The notes below the pieces were generated by a model. The model was not told the origin of the DNA. It ran no database searches and was given only the letters and a program-made list of their open reading frames with translations. Shown here one piece after another: positions 32,863 to 39,790 of a stretch of 47,844 bases of DNA. The position numbers were made by a program, and so were the translations under genes. How positions within the stretch are numbered: position 1 is the stretch's first letter; each line of letters starts with the position of its first letter. Origin of the DNA: Syntrophomonadaceae bacterium (GTDB taxonomy: Bacteria; Bacillota; Dethiobacteria; DTU022; UBA8154); contig PWTK01000090.1 in the NCBI GenBank assembly GCA_003563895.1, positions 1 through 47,844 on the forward strand. Direction: 5' to 3'.

Positions 32863-33552
32863 GTGAAAAGCAAGCGAGCAGCTGCCGGGCTGGTGCTGCT
32901 ATTTTTTCTTTTGGCCGTTACGCTGGCGGCGGGATGTGGCGAAGTGACGGAGGAGGAGACAGGCGGGGACGCTGTGGCGTTGGTAAACGGCGAAGAAATA
33001 GGCCGCGAAGAGTTCGAGTTTTACATGCAGCAGGTCAAAAGCATATACGAAATGCAGGGCGTTGACTTGGGTGGCGAAGAGATGGAGGAGCTGCTGGAAG
33101 GAGTGGAGCAGCAGGTGCTGGAGGAGCTCATCAACCAGAAGCTTCTGCTGCAGGTAGCGGAACGAGAGGGGTTTTTTGCCGCCGAGGAAGAGATCCAGAC
33201 CGAACTTGAGCAGTTGGAGCAGCACTTTGGAGGGAAAGAAATGCTCCTGGAAGAGCTCGAGGAGATGGGAATGACTGCCGAAGATTTAAAAAAAGACCTG
33301 CAGCACCAGTTTATGATCCAGGAGTATTTGGATTATTACGTGGAAGAAGTGGTCAGTGAAAAAGAGCTGGAGGTTACCGAAGAAGAAATAGAGAAACTGT
33401 ATGAGACCTACAGCGAGCAGCAGGATATGCCCGAGCTCGAAGAAATGGAATCGCACTTAAAAGAGGAGCTGGAACAGCAAAAAATGTGGGAGGCCATGGA
33501 GTCGCTTTTCCATCAACTCCGCGACGAGAGCGAAATCGAAATATTCCTCTAG
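32863..33552 (+). CDS. SurA-N/PrsA-like lipoprotein without a rotamase domain
   Basis: A 229-residue exported lipoprotein. The signal peptide ends in a lipobox (LAVTLAAGC, Cys near residue 24). The body matches the SurA N-terminal chaperone fold: VALVNGEEIGREEFEFYMQQ, LEELINQKLLLQVAEREG and EEIQTELEQLEQHFG, then MTAEDLKKDLQHQFMIQEYL. No parvulin-type PPIase domain is present, so it is probably a holdase-type folding factor, or a shortened PrsA. It is extremely rich in glutamate. GTG 32863 follows GAGAGGGGG and lies just downstream of the promoter. A bidirectional terminator follows at 33642. Confidence 0.85.
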   Translation: MKSKRAAAGLVLLFFLLAVTLAAGCGEVTEEETGGDAVALVNGEEIGREEFEFYMQQVKSIYEMQGVDLGGEEMEELLEGVEQQVLEELINQKLLLQVAEREGFFAAEEEIQTELEQLEQHFGGKEMLLEELEEMGMTAEDLKKDLQHQFMIQEYLDYYVEEVVSEKELEVTEEEIEKLYETYSEQQDMPELEEMESHLKEELEQQKMWEAMESLFHQLRDESEIEIFL

Positions 33553-33641
33553 GGGCTGCCGGCACGCCCGCTTGTCACAGCTGCTTTTCCTTTCTTGTCC
33601 CTTTTACGGGTGCTCACCGAGCATACAACGGAAATAAAGAT

Positions 33642-33688
33642 GCCCCGTGCCTGAAGCCGAGACGAGCAGGCCGGGGCTTCTCTGTTAT
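33642..33688. terminator. Bidirectional terminator between the lipoprotein gene and asnB
   Basis: GCCCCGTGCCTG pairs with CAGGCCGGGGC (one bulge), followed by TTCTCTGTTATT on the plus strand; on the minus strand the stem is followed by ATCTTTATTT. Confidence 0.65.
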
Positions 33689-33723
33689 TGATTGAGTTTG
33701 CACACCATCCGTGACGCGAGCTT

Positions 33724-35169
33724 TCAGGCGGTGGTCACCCACCGCCCGACCAGGGGAATGACTTCGGCCGGAAAGTGTTTGCGGAAGATGCGATAATAAA
33801 GGAGTTCTTCTTTGTTCCTGACCGGGGCGCCGCCGTTAACCGCTTCTTTGATGTAATCGCTGTCACTGACGTGTTCTTCTGCAATGTATTCCATCATGTT
33901 GCAGGAACCGGCACCCTGGTCAAACTGCTTTTTCTCTCTCCACGCCAGCTCATGGCCCAGGCGGTCCTCAAAGGCCTTGCGCAGGATCCATTTATCCTGG
34001 ATGATGTGGGAGGAACGGCATAACTTCCATTCCAGGGGAAGGGCCATGGCGAACTCCACCAGGGAGTGTTTTAAATAAGGCAGGCGGCATTCCAGGCCGT
34101 GTGCGGCGTTCATGCGGTCTACCCGCTGCAGGCCGGTGTGGTGGAGGCTGTTTACCAGTTTGAAGAGCTCCGCTCTGATCTCTTTCTCCCTGGACAGCTT
34201 TTTTAGGTAGCTGTAGCCGGCAAATATTTCATCCGAACCCTCTCCGCTCAGCATGAGCTTGACGCCTTTCTGTCTTGCCAGTTTTGCAGCCAGGAAATTC
34301 GGTATGGAGCTGCGGACATAAGCGCAGTCGAAGGATTCCAGGTGGAAAATCACTTCTTCCAGTACTGCCAGCACCTCATCCTCTCCATAGGTGTACTCAT
34401 GGTGCTCAGAGCCGATCAGGTGGGAGACCTCTCGGGCTTTGTCCACGTCTTCGCTGTTTTTAACGCCCACCGTAAACGTTTTTACCGGTGTAGAGGTTGC
34501 TTCTGCCGCCAGACAGGCGACGATGCTGCTGTCCAGCCCCCCGCTCAGGTACACTCCCCAGGGAATATCACCTGTTTTTTCCCTGACAGCTTCGAACATC
34601 TGGACCTTCAGGCTTTCAATCGCTTCTTCCAGCGCGACCGTCCTGTTTTCCTTTGTGTCCTGTATGCTGTAATACGGTACAATTCCCGCTTCTTTGTGCA
34701 GGTAGCTTCCAGGCGGGAGCGCCTTTGGCACGGTTCCCACACCCAAAAGGGCTTTTATTTCAGATGCGGCATAAATTGTATCTTTATCTGAGGCAAAGTA
34801 GAGCGGTTTGACTCCCAGGGGATCCCTCACCGCCAGCAGGCTGCTTCCCGCCAGCTTTCCTGCCAGGGCGTATTCTCCTCCGTCCAGGCGTGAGGTGTCT
34901 TCATGCAGTTCCTCGAGGTCGTTTGCCGGTTCCGGTTCCTCTTCCAAGACCTCCGGGTCACTTTGTCCCGGTGGATAAAGGTAACCGTCAATCACCATGG
35001 TTTCAATGGGGGGTTCTCCCGGCAACGGATTTTCGATTGCACCCAGGCAAAACCCTTTTCCCTGTACGGTTACCTGCGTGCAGGGTCCTCGAACCACCAT
35101 CCTCTCCATCATTGTCCTCAAAAAGTCGTCCCCATCATCCTTTCCCATAACGGCCGCAATGCGTGACAT
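33724..35169 (-). CDS. asnB: Asparagine synthetase-like protein with a degenerate glutaminase domain
   Basis: A 481-residue homologue of AsnB. The C-terminal ATP-dependent synthetase domain is intact: the PP-loop WGVYLSGGLDSSIVA, KTFTVGVKN, MLSGEGSDEIFAGYSYLKK, HGLECRLPYL and DKWILRKAFEDRLG. The N-terminal Ntn domain is not: it starts MSRIAAVMGKD where MCGIAG is expected, so the nucleophilic Cys2 is missing. RGP lacks its usual DD, and the LGHxRLSI strand is replaced by LGAIENPL. The enzyme should therefore be ammonia-dependent or use another nitrogen donor or substrate. ATG 35169 or TTG 35175 is the start. An extended -10 promoter lies upstream. Confidence 0.88.
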   Translation of the reverse strand: MSRIAAVMGKDDGDDFLRTMMERMVVRGPCTQVTVQGKGFCLGAIENPLPGEPPIETMVIDGYLYPPGQSDPEVLEEEPEPANDLEELHEDTSRLDGGEYALAGKLAGSSLLAVRDPLGVKPLYFASDKDTIYAASEIKALLGVGTVPKALPPGSYLHKEAGIVPYYSIQDTKENRTVALEEAIESLKVQMFEAVREKTGDIPWGVYLSGGLDSSIVACLAAEATSTPVKTFTVGVKNSEDVDKAREVSHLIGSEHHEYTYGEDEVLAVLEEVIFHLESFDCAYVRSSIPNFLAAKLARQKGVKLMLSGEGSDEIFAGYSYLKKLSREKEIRAELFKLVNSLHHTGLQRVDRMNAAHGLECRLPYLKHSLVEFAMALPLEWKLCRSSHIIQDKWILRKAFEDRLGHELAWREKKQFDQGAGSCNMMEYIAEEHVSDSDYIKEAVNGGAPVRNKEELLYYRIFRKHFPAEVIPLVGRWVTTA

Positions 35170-35237
35170 TGTCAAACCAACTCCAGTTAAATTTTTCTTG
35201 CGGCCCCGGGTTCTGCCGCGAGATTTTTACTAATCTT

Positions 35238-35246
35238 ATTATAGCA
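35238..35246 (-). promoter_or_regulatory. Extended -10 promoter of the asnB-like gene
   Basis: On the minus strand TGCTATAAT (35246-35238), a perfect extended -10 about 70 bases before the start codon. No strong -35 is seen. Confidence 0.6.
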
Positions 35247-35304
35247 CATTCCGCGGTGAACAAAAAATCACCTGTCTTCCGCCAGGATTATTCCACCGGG
35301 AGGT

Positions 35305-35580
35305 TCACCCCACAAGGAGAGTACAGGGGCAAGAGACCGGTTGTTCTCGGTTTTGCTGACTCATGCTCCCCTGCAGGCGGTGATCTTTTCTGGAATAACT
35401 TTCTTCCTCAATGGGCGGTTCCACCGCCTCCCCTTTTTGGGAATAGGGATACACTTCCCACGAAGGAATGCCATTTTCAAGGTCGGGAGGATACACCTCC
35501 TGCGGAGGAATGTCATTTTCAAGGTCGGGGGACACGCCTCCTGCGGAGGTGTGTCCCTTGCCTCTTCTGCGGTGGCGCAT
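35305..35580 (-). CDS. Possible 91-residue protein built on a 14-residue repeat
   Basis: ATG 35580 is preceded by AGGGGG at good spacing. The product starts MRHRRRGKGHTSAGG, then has two near-identical 14-residue units (PDLENDIPPQEVYP, PDLENGIPSWEVYP), followed by a hydrophilic tail with EPPIEEESYSRKDHR. The unit comes from a 42-bp DNA repeat. It is not recognised. The DNA repeats also form hairpins, so a non-coding explanation is equally possible. It lies downstream of the VWA gene on the same strand. Confidence 0.3.
   Translation of the reverse strand: MRHRRRGKGHTSAGGVSPDLENDIPPQEVYPPDLENGIPSWEVYPYSQKGEAVEPPIEEESYSRKDHRLQGSMSQQNREQPVSCPCTLLVG
35450..35563. repeat. 42-bp tandem repeat, about 2.6 units
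   Basis: The block CATTTTCAAGGTCGGG occurs at 35472 and 35514 (period 42). Each unit also holds an ACxCxTCC...GGAGG hairpin; the last unit forms the longest arms, GGACACGCCTCC/GGAGGTGTGTCC around TGC (35530-35556). Confidence 0.75.
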
Positions 35581-35638
35581 AAACTGCCCCCTGGCAGCGC
35601 TCCCCTCAAACCGTGCCTCCTGAACAGCAGCAAAGGTG

Positions 35639-37258
35639 TCAGCCGAAAAGGCCGCCGGCCTCCTTTTTTTTCCAGAGCAGCTTATGGGCGATAACGTTTT
35701 CCAAATCCTGCAGGGTGTTGCAAGGAAACATGGCTGCAGCGTCCCGAAAAATGGCGATGGTGGGATACGTGTTCCACTGGTCGTAAGGAAGGGGGTTTAA
35801 CCAAACGATATCTTTTACCCGGCTTTTGAGTTCCAACAGCTCTGCCCTCGCTTCCCAGGGATATGAGGTGCGGGTATCACTTACCAGCAGGAGAATGGTG
35901 TTCCGGGTGAACTCTTTTTTGTGCTCGCTTTTGAGCACCTGCAGAGCGTAATAAAGATCGGTGCCCCCGCCCCACAGGCCGCTTTCCTGGAAAAGGGCAA
36001 TTATCGAGCGGTCCATTTGTTCTCCCCGTTGAAGAAACGGGCTGATATGGGCCAGGTCATCAGAGAAAATGAAGCTCTCAATTTTTTGCAGCACCGAGTG
36101 CAAACCGTAAATAAACTGGAGGACGAACCCGGCATAGCTTGACATGGAGCCCGAGACATCACAGAGAAGAAGAAGGCGCGGCCTTTTCCTTTTTCGGCCT
36201 CTGTACTTTAAGGTAAAGGGGGCACCGCCCGAAGTTATGCTGCTGCGCATGGTGGACCGCAAGTCCAGCTGGTGGTGCTTTTTATCCTGGGCATGGCGCC
36301 TGGAAAGGGAAAAGGCGAGGCGGCGGGTCATTTTGCGAATAATCTCCACGGCTTGAGGGAGATCTTTCAGATCGATCAGGCTCATATCTTCCTGCAAGAG
36401 TTCCTTGGTTCCCTTTTTCCCGGCCGTTGCATCCTGTATGGCTTCCAGCTCTTCTTCACCGGCGGGTTTTCTCAGCCTTTCCCGGTGAAGCTCTGTAAAT
36501 AGTTTTTTGTGCCAGTAACCAAGGCGCTCTTTTACCAGCAGCTCCACCGAGGATTGATACTTTTTCTGGGCGGCTTTTCTGATGGAAGACAGGATAATGC
36601 CCTGCAGAAGGGAGTCGTGGTATTGGATGAGGTCTCTGATACGCACCCTTTCCTCTTCCGGCAGGCGGGCGTAAACCATTTTCTCTTTCCGGGTGATCTG
36701 CATTTCTTTGCCGGCAAAAGTGAAGATGCTTTCCGCTTCCTGTATGCTTTTTTGCCGGCTGTTCATTTTCAGCCGGAAATGCTGGAGGAGTTTTTTTCTC
36801 TCCTCCGGTGGGGCAAAAAAATGCTCAAAAGTTTGCTCAAATATCTCCCGATCGGCAGCTTTTTTCACCAGGGTAGCCTTCAGGGCAGTTTTAACCGCAT
36901 TTTTGTCCCCGATGGAGATCACCTGCAGCGCTTTCAGGGCATCCATAATTTCCGAACTGCCTATGCGTATGCCTTCACTCCGCATGAGGGAAACAAAACG
37001 CACGATATTGTTTTCCAGGCAGTGGTGATAACCCTGCTCGGTCAAGCTGGAATTTTCTAAAGGGAAAAAATGCCCCTCGACTTCTTGACCGCTTTCTTCT
37101 TCCCGGCCGCGGCTTTCGAGGGCGCTTTCTCTTCTCCAACCCCGGTAATCCTGACCATCGGCGAATGCGTTCCGGGATGTGTCTTTTGGGCGGTTTTTGA
37201 AGGAAAAAAGCTCAAGCCCCCTGGAATACAGACGTTTAAGCTTTTTCATTGCGCTCAC
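35639..37258 (-). CDS. CoxE-like VWA domain protein
   Basis: A 539-residue cytoplasmic protein. The N-terminal 60 residues are basic and low complexity. Residues about 80-330 are helical: NIVRFVSLMRSEGIRIGSSEI resembles the start of CoxE family proteins. The C-terminal VWA domain (about 350-530) has a complete MIDAS: D-x-S-x-S in LLLLCDVSGSMSSYAGF, the threonine in GLWGGGTDLYYAL, and the aspartate in LLVSDTRTSYPW. CoxE-type VWA proteins usually act with a MoxR AAA+ ATPase to mature or remodel metal-enzyme complexes. No MoxR gene is adjacent in the window. Start is GTG 37258 or ATG 37249. The C-terminal residues abut the 42-bp repeat region. Confidence 0.85.
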   Translation of the reverse strand: MSAMKKLKRLYSRGLELFSFKNRPKDTSRNAFADGQDYRGWRRESALESRGREEESGQEVEGHFFPLENSSLTEQGYHHCLENNIVRFVSLMRSEGIRIGSSEIMDALKALQVISIGDKNAVKTALKATLVKKAADREIFEQTFEHFFAPPEERKKLLQHFRLKMNSRQKSIQEAESIFTFAGKEMQITRKEKMVYARLPEEERVRIRDLIQYHDSLLQGIILSSIRKAAQKKYQSSVELLVKERLGYWHKKLFTELHRERLRKPAGEEELEAIQDATAGKKGTKELLQEDMSLIDLKDLPQAVEIIRKMTRRLAFSLSRRHAQDKKHHQLDLRSTMRSSITSGGAPFTLKYRGRKRKRPRLLLLCDVSGSMSSYAGFVLQFIYGLHSVLQKIESFIFSDDLAHISPFLQRGEQMDRSIIALFQESGLWGGGTDLYYALQVLKSEHKKEFTRNTILLLVSDTRTSYPWEARAELLELKSRVKDIVWLNPLPYDQWNTYPTIAIFRDAAAMFPCNTLQDLENVIAHKLLWKKKEAGGLFG

Positions 37259-37280
37259 CGCAAAAGAAAAATTTTAATTC

Positions 37281-37302
37281 ATGATTATCAACTTAACTCA
37301 GG
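37281..37302 (+). repeat. Possible solitary end of the MITE-like element
   Basis: ATGATTATCAACTTAACTCA followed by GG matches the terminal repeat of the ~140-bp element (TGATTATCGATTTAGCTCAG), but the interior is absent. The rest of 37259-37747 is AT-rich and holds no gene. Confidence 0.35.
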
Positions 37303-37747
37303 GAATTCTTTGTTGAGTGGCCCCCAAAATACAGCTTTGTAGCAGATCAAGACCTTTTTGTAAGTGTGACCTTTTAAAACCTCTTTTTTACGGGGCTTCT
37401 TTCATTGTCATCCTGAGCAAACCCGATAGTCTGATTTAAATTTTATCATTAATTCTTAACAAATAAATTCTTTATAGATACCGTCAGATCCTGCCGCGAA
37501 ATTCTGTCTTGTTTTGTGATTTTGAGGGGGGCGGGGCAAAAATAACAGCAGTTCTGGCAACTTGTTGCCCCCGGCCGGCAGGATTTTACCAGAAAAAATG
37601 GAATACTTCTTTTTTAGGGCTATAAATTCAGCCCCGCATCGGATTAGAGGCTCCTACAGGAGAAAGGGTGTTATTCCAAGGAGTGGTTCGAATGCCGGCG
37701 TTTTTGAATCCCCCAAGTTCATTTATCAAGCATTTGAGGTGGGAAAA

Positions 37748-38578
37748 ATGAAACAAAGAATACATAAGGTTTGTGCAGTATTGTTATTTTCTTTTTTCGT
37801 ATTCCTTTTGCCCGCCTGCGCGGCAGAAGCGTCCGCTGAGGAAATAAGCATGTATATTGAGGAAAGGCAGTACACCTTTGTGCCTTCCCCCGTTATTCGT
37901 GAGGGCAGGATGTTGGTTCCCATGCGCGGTTTTTTTGAAGTGCTGGGCGCTGAAGTGGAATGGTGCGGCGAGCAGCGCGTAGCGTCGGCTTATCGAGAAG
38001 ATGTGGAGGTCAACATCCCGGTGGGGAGCACGGCGCCCGAAATGAATGGGGCAGAGCTGAGCATTGAAGTAGCGGCGGAGATTATCAACGAGAGGACCTT
38101 CGTCCCCCTTCGCTTTGCGGCCGAGTGCTTGGGCTACGAGGTGAGCTGGCACGAAGAGAAGCAGGCCGTAATCGTAAATGAAGGCGATGGAAAGACAAAC
38201 GCTTGGGAAAAATACATAAAAGAGGCGGAGGAAAAAGAAGCCGGTGAAAAAGGCAGCGATGAGTCGTGGAAAGTAGTGTCCACCCAGCGGGGAGAGGCCT
38301 CCTGGTACGGAAGCAAATTTCACGGTCGAGGAACGGCCAGCGGGGAGATTTTCGACATGTATGCCTATACCGCGGCCCACCGCACCCTCCCCTTCAACAC
38401 CAGGGTGCGGGTTACGTTCCTGCAAACAGGACGCGAGGTGGTGGTGCGTATCAATGACCGCGGTCCCCACGTGGCGGGCCGCATCATCGACCTGTCCTGG
38501 GCTGCGGCTGAAGCCATCGGGCTGAGGGCATGCGGGGTGGGGCAGGTGAAGCTGGAAGTGCTCGAAAAGAATCCTTGA
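37748..38578 (+). CDS. RlpA-like double-psi beta-barrel protein with stalk domain
   Basis: A 276-residue exported protein. The signal peptide (1-29) ends near LLPACAAEA and may be lipidated at that cysteine. A copper-amine-oxidase-N (stalk) domain follows (about 33-140): RMLVPMRGFFEVLGAEVEW and RTFVPLRFAAECLGYEVSW. After a charged linker (EKYIKEAEEKEAGEK) comes the RlpA/3D-type barrel (about 180-276): GEASWYGSKFHGRGTASGE, AAHRTLPFNTRVRVT, VVVRINDRGPHVAGRIIDLS and AAEAIGL. The catalytic-type residues H, D and D are in place, so it probably cleaves or binds peptidoglycan. ATG 37748 has GAGGTGGG upstream; earlier in-frame ATGs lack both a site and a signal peptide. Confidence 0.9.
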   Translation: MKQRIHKVCAVLLFSFFVFLLPACAAEASAEEISMYIEERQYTFVPSPVIREGRMLVPMRGFFEVLGAEVEWCGEQRVASAYREDVEVNIPVGSTAPEMNGAELSIEVAAEIINERTFVPLRFAAECLGYEVSWHEEKQAVIVNEGDGKTNAWEKYIKEAEEKEAGEKGSDESWKVVSTQRGEASWYGSKFHGRGTASGEIFDMYAYTAAHRTLPFNTRVRVTFLQTGREVVVRINDRGPHVAGRIIDLSWAAAEAIGLRACGVGQVKLEVLEKNP

Positions 38579-38937
38579 TCCTGCTGTGAAAATTAGGGGG
38601 GAAGCACGCACGGGGTTTTTCGATTCGCTACGCGCTGCGCTGCCCGGTAATGTTGCCTGCAGTTAATGTTTTGCGTTTCGGTCAGGCCTGAAATGCGGAA
38701 ATAAATTGTGAGCAAAGGGCATTCTTCGAGAGCGGGTTAAAGCGTAACCGCCGCCCCACGGAAGGCCCTCCCGGAAGGACAGGGCTGCTCTCCGCGTGGT
38801 TTGGCTTTGCAGCAAAACTGGCATTCTTCCGCTGCAGACTCAATCCTGAAGAAAAGAGATTTTTTCATGCCGGGCTGACGTTATGGCACGGGTGGCCATG
38901 TCGGCTGTTCATTATTTATGCCTGGGGAGCTGGGAGC
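38579..38937. other. Spacer with possible folded RNA; no gene seen
   Basis: Between 38729 and 38800 several arms can pair in a nested way: GAGAGC with GCTCTC, GGTT with AACC around AAAGCGT, CCACG with CGTGG, and GCCCT with AGGGC. It matches no riboswitch consensus I recognise. It precedes the membrane-protein gene. Confidence 0.3.
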
Positions 38938-39750
38938 ATGTCAGTTTTGAAAAGGGGCTTCTTTTTTTTTAGCGATTTTTTTTCAACCTTTCGCCTACGC
39001 GAACACCTGCCGTCTATCGCCATCATTGCGGCCGCCTGCCTGGTCATTTTGAGCTGCTGGGTCGCGGTCTACTTCGTGGATGTGCTAAATCTCACCTCCA
39101 TTTCCCCGGAAAGGGGCCTCTGGTGGCACCTCTTCCGCAATCGCGGGCCGGTGGAGTGGGTGCAGTGGATTTTCATTTCCCTGACCTGCCTGGGCGCCGC
39201 TGTCCTCTGCGGGTCTTTTTGGGAGAAAGGGGAAAAAAGAGGGCAGCTGTTTTGGGGCCTTATCGCCATCACCTTCATCCTGATGCTCATTGAAGATGCC
39301 GGCGACCCCAGGCATGTGCTGGCCAACTACGGCTACGAGCTGTTCGGCATGAAGAGAAGGAACATCGAAGGGGTATACTTCGCCCTCATGGCCTCCCCTC
39401 TCCTCTACGCCTTTCTGCGCTTTCGGGAGGTTATCTTTAATATACCTCAAACCCGGCTCTACATTGTGGTCGGGGGGGTGCTCTATGCAGTGGCGGCAAC
39501 AGCCTCCGTTTTTCGCGAGTATGGCGATTTTTATGTAAACTTGGGGGAACGCCTCAGCCAGGAGGTTACCGGCGGTGTGATCCCTCCTTTTTTCCTGATG
39601 GACTTTGTGCTGGAAGAATCCCTCGAACTTTTTTCTGCCGCCACCATTTTTGCCGGTGTCTGCATCTATTGGCGACTGGCCGGCCCCGGACGCAAATATA
39701 ACCGTTTTCGTTACCCCCCTGGAGCAACAAAAAGCCGTTCTTTTCGTTGA
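38938..39750 (+). CDS. Multi-pass membrane protein of unknown function
   Basis: A 270-residue protein with about six hydrophobic segments: residues 27-47 (IAIIAAACLVILSCWVAVYF), 75-92, 103-118, 145-160, 172-190 and 225-243. Loops hold charged motifs, for example LIEDAGDPRHVLANYGYELF and FREYGDFYVNLGERLS, and a late FVLEESLELFSA helix with acidic residues inside a membrane segment. I recognise no family. The ATG at 38938 lies after a GGGAGC site. The gene ends 40 bases before the NamZ-like lipoprotein gene on the same strand, so they are probably cotranscribed and may share a wall-related role. Confidence 0.75.
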   Translation: MSVLKRGFFFFSDFFSTFRLREHLPSIAIIAAACLVILSCWVAVYFVDVLNLTSISPERGLWWHLFRNRGPVEWVQWIFISLTCLGAAVLCGSFWEKGEKRGQLFWGLIAITFILMLIEDAGDPRHVLANYGYELFGMKRRNIEGVYFALMASPLLYAFLRFREVIFNIPQTRLYIVVGGVLYAVAATASVFREYGDFYVNLGERLSQEVTGGVIPPFFLMDFVLEESLELFSAATIFAGVCIYWRLAGPGRKYNRFRYPPGATKSRSFR

Positions 39751-39790
39751 TCAAGACAAGAGAGGTTTTAGAGGAAAAGAGGAGAGGCCG

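Noticed and set aside
35450..35563. CRISPR array
   Set aside because: The repeats are contiguous tandem units of 42 bp without unique spacers and no cas genes are present.
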